From the NCBI GenBank assembly GCA_045568115.1, contig JBJLBO010000005.1, forward strand, positions 248,001-312,000: 64,000 nt of DNA, in the 5' to 3' direction. This DNA is from MGIIb-O1 sp002457595 (GTDB lineage Archaea; Thermoplasmatota; Poseidoniia; Poseidoniales; Thalassarchaeaceae). Below, one piece after another: positions 35,401 through 44,309 of the stretch (its first letter is position 1; every line of letters begins with the position of its first letter). The notes beneath the pieces are model-generated. The model was not told where the DNA came from and made no database searches. It saw only the letters and a program-made list of their open reading frames with translations. The position numbers and the translations under genes are program-made.

Positions 35401-35606
35401 GAAAAGAACTTGATTTGGAAATGGAAGCAAACATCGAGTTAACGGTTTGGTTAGATGAAAATGCACCTGAAATTTCGCAAAATGATTGGAATCATCTAGT
35501 TAATGAAACTCGAGCAACTGGTGCTGAATTAAGCCTTGATTCACCTCCTGCAGGCATTGACTCATTCAACGTCGATGGCATTGAAGTTCATTTCTCAGTA
35601 TCTTGA
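32415..35606 (+). CDS. ileS: Isoleucyl-tRNA synthetase (type 2)
   Basis: Class I synthetase charging tRNA-Ile, 1063 aa. The HIGH signature is in PPTANGKPGIHHVISR (the PGxHH form of type-2 IleRS), followed by AGWDTHGLPVEIEV. The editing CP1 domain spans about 190-390 (WTTTPWTLPGN, with GTGVVHTAVMYGEDDY), KMSKS appears in GKKMSKSRGN, and the anticodon-binding and C-terminal regions follow. A zinc-like Cys set CPSSGCSG is visible around residue 520. The frame opens at a TTG (32367), but the ATG at 32415 directly precedes the conserved region and is preferred. It is divergent from the HMA-DUF4396 gene. Confidence 0.95.
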   Translation: MAAPKPAGDLDPVSLETSLMQIWSDENTFAQSIEARRDGATPFTFLEGPPTANGKPGIHHVISRLFKDMVCRWKTMEGHIVERKAGWDTHGLPVEIEVQKQLDLMSNEAIEAFGMEAFNQKCKESVWTYEAAWREMTERMGFWVDLDDPYVTLHDEYIESAWWSLKQMFDKGLLFRGHKVLPYCPQTGTSYSSHEVALGYKEVAEPAVFVKFKLADENASVLAWTTTPWTLPGNVGLAVGPDVTYVRVRITAPPSESWEGRGGSDIGEEVILAKDLMGAVLRHHADIIEEIPGSDLVGKSYVPLFPDAIDGTNHPSAWTIVGADFVTTSDGTGVVHTAVMYGEDDYNLGMKEGFPAQHTVGMDGRFVKGTHSQLDGRYVKDCDEDIIDLLTEENKLYREHIYTHDYPHCWRTDHPLLYYAMDSWFVKMTAVKEQITQYNSEVEWAPSWTGEKRMGEWLSNIKDWAISRERYWGTPIPVWICPECEKEHCIGSIAEMEEMKTTDSQMPPELHRPYVDDVKLNCPSSGCSGEMVREPYVMDCWFDSGCASFAQWHYPFENTDKFDGSFPVDYICEAVDQTRGWFYSLLAVSTTVFDSISYRRCLSLGHILDKEGKKMSKSRGNVVNPWDHFNKEGSDSIRWYMMTQSAPWSPTNFDPNGVRESYAKMFLTLWNVHRFHSEYAALDGFDPDDESGYVPVAERSPLDRWILSRLHSVAQDYQDQFVAWDFHKAGRDLETFVVNDLSNWYVRRSRRRLWDEADSSDKRSCQHTLHEVLLTVCKLMAPVAPFMPDQIHRDLTGISVHLADWPVGSKLVESTLPPQNWALEQEMALVRTLAETGRRVRVEANRRQRLPCRSGWIVGGPDISRFHDILADELNVEVLTAEENLERFQRMVIEPNRKTLGSKCRQDLPAVLDLLAQADPDNILLEIDAGICILEGYDITMEDIEIRYVEKDGFAASTISDDDVGDVSLVLDMSLDNQLISKGLTRDIIRRIQAKRKELDLEMEANIELTVWLDENAPEISQNDWNHLVNETRATGAELSLDSPPAGIDSFNVDGIEVHFSVS

Positions 35607-35645
35607 AATGAATCAAAGTCTAATCCATTCTCCATTTGCATCCCC

Positions 35646-37115
35646 TCAAATTACTGCGACATGTAAGCCGTATTCAGTCGGCAACATCAATTCGACCCCA
35701 AATAGAGGGTCTGGATCAGATGAATCATGATAAGCGATGAAGGCACCACCATCTGGTAGAATACCCATACTAGCGAAGTCAAAGCGGATATCATTTCCAG
35801 CACCCGATGTTGAATCAAGATCACCTAAACCAAGGTAAACCTTGATGTCTGGTTCAAGAGATTCTGAGAAGCCTCTGACATGGTATGCTAAGTCTACATC
35901 TGGACCCTCTGAAGATTGGTATCTTATGTTCACCACAAGAAGATCGTGAACACCACTAGAGTGCCATTCCCATTCTTCTAATTCACTAGCAGTTCCATTC
36001 AAATTGTAATCCTTAGTATCCCAAGATTCTCCGCCATCCCACGAAACATAATGGTGTAATCCAACACCACTGGACATCTTCTCAAAACAATGTAATGCTG
36101 TTGATGAATCAAATGCACAGTATTCAGTTGGCAAAGATGAACCATTCAAGGTAGTTGCAGCCCACCAATTCAGAGCAGTGTCAACATATGCATCAGTTCC
36201 ATCAAGGAAATAATTTGGAAAATATAGGCCGCCAGAAGGCACAGGAAATGAGCGCATTTCCTTATGTGGCTTAGTGAAATCCCATTCTACACCAAGTGAT
36301 TCGGGATTGAGATCGACTTCGATTGAATCGAGATTTGCATCCCTATCAGGGAAACTGAAATAATCATAATTTAGGCCATCTGTAGAAATCTGCCCACCTA
36401 TGTTTGATGACTGATGCCAGAAATTCGAAATGACTAGGCTAGCCCAAGGTCCATTTCCATAAATTCCACCATTGATTGGCCCAACCACCTCAACCTGCCA
36501 TGAACGGTCATAGAATGGTTCAGGAGTACGATTGAAACACCAACTCCACTCTTGATCTTCTGCATCATAGAAAAATGCGTAAAATTGATCAGCACCGCTT
36601 GAACTAGGATAAGGGAACCAACCCATAGAAATCAAGTCGCCATTTGTTGCTTGTACAATACTTCCTTCACCAAGACCTTCTTGTCCCGGAACTGTCGGTT
36701 TTGGTTCTAGACAACCAATCTGGCTTAGTATAGAAGGACGATACTCTTGCCAAGTGTGTCCTCTATCCTCTGACCAAGTAGGATACTCGCCTCCAAAATT
36801 GAGAATCCATCCCTCCTTGGTTGCAGCAAGATAATGCTCACAGCAATTTCCACCTTCCTCATTACCAAAAACTACCCAACTGGAATTGCCCCAAGTCGTG
36901 TTCGAATTAGGGTCTCCTACATCGAAAGGTCTCACACAAGGAGTGCTAAAACAAGAATCAGAATAGCTAGATGGTGGGTCGATATATTCCATTCCTTTGT
37001 CCCAATCAGGTACATCTGTACTGCTATTCCCTCCTAAGCCACTTCCTAAACATCCAGCGAAAGTCATGGTGATTACCATGAGGGCCGCGCTGGTAACTCG
37101 AAGGCTGAGCTGCAT
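35646..37115 (-). CDS. Lipoprotein with Asp-box (sialidase-like) beta-propeller character
   Basis: Exported lipoprotein of 489 aa: signal peptide with lipobox TFAGC (about Cys22), then a Gly/Ser-rich linker. The body repeats short Asp-box-like turns (SEDRGHTWQEY near 115 and SWDGGESWDTKD near 355) in a beta-strand-rich, Trp- and Asp-rich sequence, as in BNR/sialidase-type propellers. The catalytic Arg triad of sialidases was not identified, so a binding or structural role is equally possible. Cys pairs (CFSTPCV, NCCEH) may form disulfides. It converges on ileS with a 39-base gap and diverges from the lamin-tail amidohydrolase. Confidence 0.65.
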   Translation of the reverse strand: MQLSLRVTSAALMVITMTFAGCLGSGLGGNSSTDVPDWDKGMEYIDPPSSYSDSCFSTPCVRPFDVGDPNSNTTWGNSSWVVFGNEEGGNCCEHYLAATKEGWILNFGGEYPTWSEDRGHTWQEYRPSILSQIGCLEPKPTVPGQEGLGEGSIVQATNGDLISMGWFPYPSSSGADQFYAFFYDAEDQEWSWCFNRTPEPFYDRSWQVEVVGPINGGIYGNGPWASLVISNFWHQSSNIGGQISTDGLNYDYFSFPDRDANLDSIEVDLNPESLGVEWDFTKPHKEMRSFPVPSGGLYFPNYFLDGTDAYVDTALNWWAATTLNGSSLPTEYCAFDSSTALHCFEKMSSGVGLHHYVSWDGGESWDTKDYNLNGTASELEEWEWHSSGVHDLLVVNIRYQSSEGPDVDLAYHVRGFSESLEPDIKVYLGLGDLDSTSGAGNDIRFDFASMGILPDGGAFIAYHDSSDPDPLFGVELMLPTEYGLHVAVI

Positions 37116-37233
37116 AGTACTCCAACTACGGCGAGGCAGGTCAGTATTTCGCCCCTTTCATGGAATGTTCAAGGATAAATCTCAGTTCATTCCGTAGTTG
37201 GATTCAAGACATATAACAAATCGTCTCACGACA

Positions 37234-39792
37234 ATGCGCCATAGCCTTGTCTTCGTAGTGCTGATGCTTTTGATGTCAACTGCTCCTATGATGACGACTT
37301 ATGCGCAAGAAACAGGTAATTCGTTAATCATCAATGAAATCTACGTTTCACCCAATACTGAGCAATATGGAGGAATTGATTGGAATGGTGATGGTGAGAT
37401 TAGCAGATACTCAAATCAATTCGTTGAGATTCACAACCCCACAGAATCTGCAGTCGATATGGGAGGCTGGTGGATTGATGACATTGCAGATGGAGGGTCT
37501 CCTGCATGCAGTGTTGCTTGGGGAACTACCATTGAAGCCGGCGCATACGTAGTGTTCTATAGAGCACAGACAAATATTGAGTTCGACTACTTTGATGGAG
37601 ACACCGTGTCAATTAGTAATCCAAGTGGAACTCTAGTAGATTCAGTTAGTTATGGTGTAAATGATTCAGACTGGGGAATTCCATATGGATTTGGAGCCGA
37701 TGGTAACTGGGCTAAACTCACAGATGGCAGCCCCACACCAGGAGGTCCTAATGACCAAGAATGGGGCGGCACAAATCACCTAATGGGTAATTGTTATCCA
37801 CCTCAAGATCATATACACAACGGAGAATATATCCTAGAAGGACGAGTTGTAACTATGGAGTCTATTGATTCTATAATTGATGATGGCCGAATTCTAGTTC
37901 GCAATGGAATGATTGAAGCAATTTGGAGTGCTTCCGATGGAGCCCCAGCGAGTGCAGAAGGAGTTCCTTCAGTACCAACCAGTGGAACCATCTATCCTGG
38001 ATTTATTGATGCACACAACCACGCGAAATACAATCTCATCCCTCTATGGGATCATGGAACTGATGGATGGGATAATCGCTACCAATGGCAGTCCTACTCT
38101 GGATATAGCGATGCTAAGGACATTGGTTGCTCCCTCTATGATTCATCGGCAATGAGATTTGCAGAACTAAGGGCTATTGTTGGAGGCAATACTGCAATAC
38201 AAGGAAGTTCAAACTCAAACACAGATACATTCGAGACTATGCTTGCTCGAAATATAGAACTATACAATTTCGGCAAGGATTACATCTGGACTAAGGTAAC
38301 TGAATTAGAATCCGATTACGAAGGAAATCACATCAAGGAAGGGAGTTCGGATGGCACTCTAGATGCATGGTTTCTGCATCTTGCAGAAGGTATAGATGAG
38401 TCAAGTAGAGCGGAGTTCGACATACTTGTTCAAAATGACTTACTTGTAGAGGAAATTGTTGTTATTCATGGAACTGGACTAACTCAGACTGAATTCTCAG
38501 CTTTAGGTGATGTAGGAGGTAGTTTAGCTTGGTCCCCTACTTCCAACCTCCTATTGTATGGAGATACAACAGACATTGCAACTGCAAAGGCGGAAGGTGT
38601 CAATATCATGATTGGGCCAGATTGGGCACCATCCGGTTCCAAAAGTTCGATGCATGAATTGAAGACTGCTGATTGGTGGGATGAAAATATTCTAGGTGAC
38701 ATTTTCACTGACTTCGAACTGGTACAAACGATCTCAACCAATGTTGTTGATGCTATAGGATGGTCTGACCATACTGGTCGCATTCAAACAGGTCTCGCTG
38801 CAGATTTTGTAGTCCTAGATACCTTCAATGCAGATCCATATCGAAATGTCATTGACGCAATTGATCCAGATGTAAGGCTAGTCATTGTTGGGGGCCTTCC
38901 TGTATTCGGCGATGTCGACATAATGCAGGCAATGGATAATGAAGTTGAGATTATCCAAGGAGTTGGATTTACCAAGGCTGCAGATATCACATATGATGGT
39001 GTTCCTGAGGCACAGCAGACCTATGCTGAAATGTTCACAGCACTGCAACAATGCAATCAAGGTAAGAGTGTCCCAATCGAATACCTATTCACACTTGGAG
39101 ATGATCGCTACTTCGATGTTTTAAATCGTTCACAAAGTTTCCAAAATGGACGCACAATAGACCTCTGGTCGAATTACTACGACATTGAACTAGATGAAGC
39201 TGGACACAGAGTTGGTGGCACAGTAGGAGGAGCAGATCCGATAGAGACTAACATAACGAATGGTAATAACAACGGTAATGGGAATGGCGGAACTAATCCA
39301 GTACCGGAACCTGAATTACCAGGACTATTCAGCACCTATGGTCCAAGAGGGGCAACTCTAGCCCATCCAACTACAATAGATGACGGGATACACCTAGAGG
39401 CTTGTAATTCGGATAATGGTCAGACTACACCTGATGACAAAGAATTGCTGTGTGGTTCTATTCTTGTAGTGATGCAACCAACGGATGAATGTATTGTCCT
39501 AGAGGGATCATTCTGTCTTCTTGATGTAGAAGATGCATTTGCAGTACCTGGAAAATTATGTGAAGATTCTGGAATATACCCCAGTCAAGTCACTTGTAGA
39601 GATGCTTGGTCATACCTCGATGTAGAAGATGATGAAACCACACCTGAGCCAGAGCCTGAACCTGAAGAAGAAAACTCGTGGACTGAAGGTCCTCTGTTTT
39701 GGGTTGCTGCAATATCCTTGGTTGGTTTACTAATTGCTTCAGTTGTAATGATAAACAACAATCTACGAAATGAAGATGACAATGAAGAATAA
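37234..39792 (+). CDS. Secreted lamin-tail plus amidohydrolase protein with C-terminal anchor
   Basis: Extracellular protein of 852 aa. Order: signal peptide (1-26, to TYAQE); lamin-tail domain (about 28-165, SLIINEIYVSP, FVEIHNPTESAVDMGGWWI, GTLVDSVSYG); amidohydrolase (about 195-590) with metal ligands His-x-His in DAHNH near 261, His in HLAEG near 381, His in IHGTG near 412 and Asp in GPDWAPSG near 462, i.e. the full set of the cytosine deaminase/chlorohydrolase clade; an Asn/Gly-rich linker; a Cys-containing domain; an EPEPEPEEE spacer; and one TM helix (about 820-840) before an acidic tail. TTG 37198 is the upstream start option; ATG 37234 gives a proper signal peptide. The substrate is unknown. 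Confidence 0.82.
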   Translation: MRHSLVFVVLMLLMSTAPMMTTYAQETGNSLIINEIYVSPNTEQYGGIDWNGDGEISRYSNQFVEIHNPTESAVDMGGWWIDDIADGGSPACSVAWGTTIEAGAYVVFYRAQTNIEFDYFDGDTVSISNPSGTLVDSVSYGVNDSDWGIPYGFGADGNWAKLTDGSPTPGGPNDQEWGGTNHLMGNCYPPQDHIHNGEYILEGRVVTMESIDSIIDDGRILVRNGMIEAIWSASDGAPASAEGVPSVPTSGTIYPGFIDAHNHAKYNLIPLWDHGTDGWDNRYQWQSYSGYSDAKDIGCSLYDSSAMRFAELRAIVGGNTAIQGSSNSNTDTFETMLARNIELYNFGKDYIWTKVTELESDYEGNHIKEGSSDGTLDAWFLHLAEGIDESSRAEFDILVQNDLLVEEIVVIHGTGLTQTEFSALGDVGGSLAWSPTSNLLLYGDTTDIATAKAEGVNIMIGPDWAPSGSKSSMHELKTADWWDENILGDIFTDFELVQTISTNVVDAIGWSDHTGRIQTGLAADFVVLDTFNADPYRNVIDAIDPDVRLVIVGGLPVFGDVDIMQAMDNEVEIIQGVGFTKAADITYDGVPEAQQTYAEMFTALQQCNQGKSVPIEYLFTLGDDRYFDVLNRSQSFQNGRTIDLWSNYYDIELDEAGHRVGGTVGGADPIETNITNGNNNGNGNGGTNPVPEPELPGLFSTYGPRGATLAHPTTIDDGIHLEACNSDNGQTTPDDKELLCGSILVVMQPTDECIVLEGSFCLLDVEDAFAVPGKLCEDSGIYPSQVTCRDAWSYLDVEDDETTPEPEPEPEEENSWTEGPLFWVAAISLVGLLIASVVMINNNLRNEDDNEE

Positions 39793-39836
39793 GGTGCTGC
39801 CTCAAACTTCAAGCGATTAATTGCCACGCACACCCT

Positions 39837-41393
39837 GTGGAAGAGCAACTTGAGATGAACGCTGGGATGTTCGATTTAGGAACACCAGTTATGCGAAAGG
39901 GTGGATTCTGGGAAACCTTAGGATCTGGATTTTTGCGAGCTTTGTATTTTATTTGTATAGGGCTGATGTTAATTTGTTTCATAGGTGCAATCTCATTGTT
40001 TGACCTAATAGGGACTGAGGACTGGTGGTTTTTCGCAGCGATTTCCGTTGCTGGATTATTATCCGGTGCAGTTGTTGTAGGCGCTGCAGGTAGTGAAATC
40101 AGCCTTCAAATGCAGAAAATAAGAGAAAAAAATCCACCAAGAGATTGTCTAATTCGTGCAGAAAAGGGAGGCATCGAATTACAGAACTTCTGGAACTCTG
40201 CCACAATCAGTATTCCAAGCGTAGATGATAGAGGATGGGTTTTCGAAGCACCAGGAGATACTCATTGGTATCGAGAAAACCCCTACATGCGAGATGAAGA
40301 AGGGGTTCTGAAGGAGCATCCGACAAAAATTGGAACACCAGTTCCCGCTACAATCTCAATGGCTGGAATCGCCTCTATAATCATGGCCACATTACTTATT
40401 TTCAGTTGTTATGCAGTAGCAGTATACACTACAGCAGGATGGGAATGTGACAATGGCGAGATTGTACGTTTGGCATTTGCAGGAGGCGAAGATGATGATG
40501 GCAATCCAAAAGGTGTATGTGGAGATCGCAGCGACTATGGAATTTCAATGCCGGCATGGGCTGATTCTCCTGAGATGGAAAATCAATTCTCTGCACATCC
40601 TCTTGTAACATATGGCACCATCTTAATCTCATTAATATGGATGGGGGTTGCTATCACTAGATCAAGAAGGGTCAAAACAATTCAAGATCAATCAACGTCT
40701 CTAGTTAGATCCGTTGCAATTGGAAACGCAGAACTAGTTGGACAAGTTAGGAAACATCTGAAGGACCCTATGAGTGTAGAAGTCGATGACGATCCATCCA
40801 AAACAGTTGATGATTTGTATCACTGGCACTGGACCTACGAAATTTATGTATGTAGAAAAGTGAAAACCGATGATGGGTGGGAAGAAAGATGTGCTTGGGA
40901 ACAAGTTAGACAAAAACATGGCTCCAGGGATTTCATCTTACATGATGGAACTGGAGGGATTGTAGTCAGACCACGAACATGGAAATGGAAACGTACTGAA
41001 CTCGGTCAACATCTCGTCCAATGGGAATGTGCACATGATTTGAGAATTCGAGGATTATTGACGAATCTATTCGCAACTGGAGATGTCCGAAGGCATCGTT
41101 GGACTCTTTATGGACTGAAAATAGGAGACCCGATTTACGTTACTGGTGAAGTTCGACCTCGTGAAGAGGAAGAGTTGAGAGATGAGGGGATTAAGCCCTA
41201 CAAAGATAGAGCAAGGAAGTCGGGTGCTGTCGAGGTAATTGGCAACGATGCACCTGGATTCCGTTCTTACCTTGAGCGAGGCTCAGAACTTGGTGCAATG
41301 TCAAATGCTAGGAGCGATATTGACTACTTTTTCCCTGCTGGAATCGTAGTAATCGGTGCAATGATGCTGTTTTCTGTTTGGGGCTTTGCCTGA
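39837..41393 (+). CDS. Membrane protein with GIDE/MUL1-like domain
   Basis: Protein of about 518 aa: two helices near the N-terminus (about 30-55 and 63-85), a soluble stretch, a helix near 180, one at about 260-275, then a cytoplasmic- or surface-facing domain of 150 residues and a final helix (about 500-517). The region from SVAIGNAELVGQVRK to SGAVEVIGNDAPGFRS, including DFILHDGTGGIVVRPR and IGDPIYVTGEVRP, resembles the GIDE domain of MUL1-type E3 ligases, here with no RING finger. The start is GTG 39837 or ATG 39855; no clear Shine-Dalgarno separates them. The function is unknown. Confidence 0.6.
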   Translation: MEEQLEMNAGMFDLGTPVMRKGGFWETLGSGFLRALYFICIGLMLICFIGAISLFDLIGTEDWWFFAAISVAGLLSGAVVVGAAGSEISLQMQKIREKNPPRDCLIRAEKGGIELQNFWNSATISIPSVDDRGWVFEAPGDTHWYRENPYMRDEEGVLKEHPTKIGTPVPATISMAGIASIIMATLLIFSCYAVAVYTTAGWECDNGEIVRLAFAGGEDDDGNPKGVCGDRSDYGISMPAWADSPEMENQFSAHPLVTYGTILISLIWMGVAITRSRRVKTIQDQSTSLVRSVAIGNAELVGQVRKHLKDPMSVEVDDDPSKTVDDLYHWHWTYEIYVCRKVKTDDGWEERCAWEQVRQKHGSRDFILHDGTGGIVVRPRTWKWKRTELGQHLVQWECAHDLRIRGLLTNLFATGDVRRHRWTLYGLKIGDPIYVTGEVRPREEEELRDEGIKPYKDRARKSGAVEVIGNDAPGFRSYLERGSELGAMSNARSDIDYFFPAGIVVIGAMMLFSVWGFA

Positions 41394-41403
41394 TTCCAAG
41401 AGA

Positions 41404-42837
41404 CTATTGTAATCTCCAAACTGGACCGTCCGGGCTATCTTCGACAACAACGCCTAGTTCATTCAATTTGTCACGTATCTCGTCAGCACGAGGCCAGTCT
41501 TTGGAGGCACGAGCTTCAGCTCGCTCCTTCAGTAAAGGCTCAACAATAGATTTGAGTTCACTTCGTGCCGACTCATCTTCTGCCATCATTTTTTGAATGG
41601 ATTCATCTGTTGGAAGCAATCCTAGTATTTCTCCAGCAAACTCACTCAACCAACCAGCACCTGCCGCTAAGAGATCAGCATCAGCGCCGTTGTCAAGCAA
41701 ACTGCGAAGTGAATTTACCACTGATTGAACCTCAACAACCGCATTTCTAGTATTGAAATCATCATTCATAGCAGCAGCGAAGCGTTTTGAAGCACTCTCA
41801 AGAATCTCTACATCTCCCCAATCATTAGTACCAAAACTGCTCAAAGACTCACCGTATACGGAAACCATTCTCTTGTGATGAACACTTGATTCGTCAAGCA
41901 TTTTTTGATTGAAATCAATTGGTTGGCGATATGGAGCATTAATCATAGTGTACCTCAGCACTAATGGGTCAACTTGCTCTATTGCATCCTTAATTGTCCA
42001 GAAATTACCTAGAGACTTACTCATCTTTTCTCCATCAACATTTATCATACCATTGTGAATCCAATATTGTACCACTGGGTCATGTCCCAAACAACACTCT
42101 GATTGAAATATTTCAGCCTCATGATGAGGGAATAACAAATCAGTACCACCTCCATGAATATCGAATCTTTCACCAAGTAACTTGAGAGACATAGCAGAAC
42201 ACTCGATATGCCAACCCGGTCTTCCTTCACCCCAAGGGCTTGGCCATGATGGCTCATTTGGTTTAGCTGACTTCCATAATGCAAAATCTCGATGGTCACG
42301 CTTGCCAGAGCCGGTATCTGCGACCCTGCCTCCAGCGCCAGCTCGCACCATATCCAAAGATTGACCAGTCAATTGACCATACTTCGCAGGAGATGTGTCA
42401 ATCTCAAAGTAAACCCCATCGCCTCCAACGTAGGCATGACCCTTCTGGATGAGAATTGAAATCATATCGATAATTTCAGGAATCGTTTCAGTAACTCTTG
42501 GATAATGATCGGCTCTAAGGACATTAAGTGCATCCATTACTTCAAAATAATCTGCAATATTCCTATTTGCGACTTCCAAAAAGTCCACTCCTTCTTCATT
42601 TGCTACAGAAATAATCTTGTCATCAACATCAGTAAAATTGGTGATATAATTCACTTCATATCCTATATGACGCAGCCATCTAACAATGATATCGAAAGCA
42701 ATAGCTTGCCTACCGTGACCGATGTGGCTAGGTGAATATGGAGTGATACCACAGGCGTAAAGACCGACTTTTCCATCCTCAAGAGTTTCAAGCTCTCGTT
42801 TGCTACGAGAGCGGGTGTCGTATACTCTCAACGTCAT
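41404..42837 (-). CDS. cysS: Cysteinyl-tRNA synthetase
   Basis: Class I synthetase for tRNA-Cys. The catalytic core has zinc Cys and HIGH in YACGITPYSPSHIGHGR, NYITNFTDVDDKI, the zinc ligands WHIECSAMS and HHEAE, the KMSKS signature GEKMSKSLGN, and the C-terminal helical anticodon domain ending in RADEIRDKLNELGVVVEDSPDGPVW. The length is 477 aa from ATG 42837 (MTLRVYDTRSRSK), where homology starts; an upstream ATG at 42870 overlaps the preceding stop as ATGA and would add 11 residues, so coupling is plausible either way. Confidence 0.94.
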   Translation of the reverse strand: MTLRVYDTRSRSKRELETLEDGKVGLYACGITPYSPSHIGHGRQAIAFDIIVRWLRHIGYEVNYITNFTDVDDKIISVANEEGVDFLEVANRNIADYFEVMDALNVLRADHYPRVTETIPEIIDMISILIQKGHAYVGGDGVYFEIDTSPAKYGQLTGQSLDMVRAGAGGRVADTGSGKRDHRDFALWKSAKPNEPSWPSPWGEGRPGWHIECSAMSLKLLGERFDIHGGGTDLLFPHHEAEIFQSECCLGHDPVVQYWIHNGMINVDGEKMSKSLGNFWTIKDAIEQVDPLVLRYTMINAPYRQPIDFNQKMLDESSVHHKRMVSVYGESLSSFGTNDWGDVEILESASKRFAAAMNDDFNTRNAVVEVQSVVNSLRSLLDNGADADLLAAGAGWLSEFAGEILGLLPTDESIQKMMAEDESARSELKSIVEPLLKERAEARASKDWPRADEIRDKLNELGVVVEDSPDGPVWRLQ

Positions 42838-42866
42838 GTTCTCAGAGTGTTGGATGAGCCATTGGG

Positions 42867-43571
42867 TCATGAACCCCGCGCCGCTTTAACGAGCGCGCGA
42901 TACAATCCTAGATGTCCTATCCTTTCGGGATGCCACTGAACTCCAACGCAGAATCTGAGGTCATTTCGCTCAACTCCTTCAATCAATCCATCATGACTAG
43001 AATGAGCGTTAATTTGGAGAGAACCTGGGTCACTTACACCTTGATGGTGGGTCGAATTTGCAATTACATGAGGACCCATAATCGATTGAAGAATAGTTCC
43101 TTCGATAATATCGACTCCATGTTCAGTTGCGACACCATCCCAACCACCATGTTCCTCAAACCCAGGAGTCATTGGTAGATGTTGGTGCATAGAACCTCCA
43201 TGTAATACACACATCATCTGCATTCCACGACAGATACCCAACAATGGGATGTCGTGTTCTATTGCCCCTTGAATTAGTGCAGCCTCGGATTCATCCTGCT
43301 CAGGATAAGTTTCTACAGTGTATTCCCCAGGATCCTGCCCGTATAGAGAAGATTGCAAATCAGGGCCACCTGCGACAACGAGGCCGTCTATTTTACCAAG
43401 AAGGGATGCACTACAACCGGGGGGTAGAAGCAATGGTTCACCACCTGCTTCCTTTACCGCATTAGTGTATGTAGCAGGAAGAATGACTGTGTCTATTTTC
43501 CAAGAACCATAAACCGAAGGACGTTTAGAAGATGTGATGCCAATGACTGGCGCATGGGTGGCTACACTCAT
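42867..43571 (-). CDS. Peptidase C26 / gamma-glutamyl-GABA hydrolase-like amidotransferase
   Basis: Class I glutamine-amidotransferase fold of the PuuD type, 234 aa, predicted to cleave gamma-glutamyl amide bonds. The catalytic Cys is in LLGICRGMQMM, the His-Glu pair in VGVQWHPERIG; the glycine-rich DGLVVAGGPDLQSSLYG and STHHQGVSDPG are also family features. Its stop overlaps the first possible cysS ATG by 4 bases. A closely similar but frameshifted gene lies immediately upstream, so this is one of a tandem pair. The natural substrate is unknown. Confidence 0.85.
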   Translation of the reverse strand: MSVATHAPVIGITSSKRPSVYGSWKIDTVILPATYTNAVKEAGGEPLLLPPGCSASLLGKIDGLVVAGGPDLQSSLYGQDPGEYTVETYPEQDESEAALIQGAIEHDIPLLGICRGMQMMCVLHGGSMHQHLPMTPGFEEHGGWDGVATEHGVDIIEGTILQSIMGPHVIANSTHHQGVSDPGSLQINAHSSHDGLIEGVERNDLRFCVGVQWHPERIGHLGLYRALVKAARGS

Positions 43572-43611
43572 ACTCTATCGACCGTGGTCACGATAAATCA
43601 ACTAAATGGCC

Positions 43612-44302
43612 TTAGAGGTCTCTAGCGGCTTCAATTAAAGCATCGAAAATAGCTGCTTGCTCAATCATTTCAGGATGCCATTGTGTCGAGATTACAAATT
43701 TCTTATCTGGCATTTCTACCGCTTCAATAAGCCCATCTTCAGTTCGACCGACCACAGTAAGATCTCCCTGCATCAGCAACTCCTTGATGATGTCCTGAAT
43801 TCCCTCTAGTTTGTGTTCCTAGTATTGCACCCAGTTTAGAATCAGAACCAATATTCACTATATGATCAGACCACTCCCCTCCTGTTGAGCCATGTTCTTC
43901 AAATCCAGGAGTTTCTGGAAGGTGCTGATAGAGATGACCCCCCCTCTCCACACTAAGCAATTGATGACCTCGACAAACACAGAGCATTGGCATATCTCGC
44001 TCTATTGCTGCACGCATTAGGGCAATCTCCCAAGCATCCTGTTCGGGTCGCAAATCAGTTGTATTATTGTGAGGGATTTCTCCATATAATGCTGGGTCAA
44101 TATCTCTACCACCAGCAATAATCAAACCATCTATTCTTGAGAGAAGTGATTCGACATCTTCACCCTCTGTAAGTAATACTGGAACCCCGCCTGCGTTCTT
44201 TATCGCATTAGGATAGGTTGTGGGTAACATTACAACTGCCTGATTAGGAGTTTCATAATCTCGGATTTTTACCGAGGTTGTGACTCCAATCAATGGCTTC
44301 AT
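43612..44302 (-). pseudogene. Frameshifted second peptidase C26 / PuuD-like paralogue
   Basis: The first 180 codons give a good C26 amidotransferase (IGVTTSVKIRDYE, GLIIAGGRDIDPALYG, catalytic LCVCRGHQLL, SGHHQGVADAG) and then stop at 43739. In the neighbouring frame the rest of the family continues without interruption: DLTVVGRTEDGLIEAVEMP and then STQWHPEMIEQAAIF, ending at TAA 43612-43614. One extra base near 43765 (in the run GGGAGATC on the coding strand) explains it. It is either a recent pseudogene or an assembly/sequencing error. The reading start is ATG 44302, preceded by a TTG. Confidence 0.8.
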
Positions 44303-44309
44303 CAAATCA

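Noticed and set aside
43740..43790. Programmed frameshift in the C26 paralogue
   Set aside because: There is no slippery heptamer or downstream structure and the neighbouring paralogue needs none; a mutation or sequencing error is simpler.
43739..44305. Intact 188-aa amidotransferase
   Set aside because: The C-terminal RSYCGRSN is not family-like, while the other frame supplies the missing catalytic His/Glu region.
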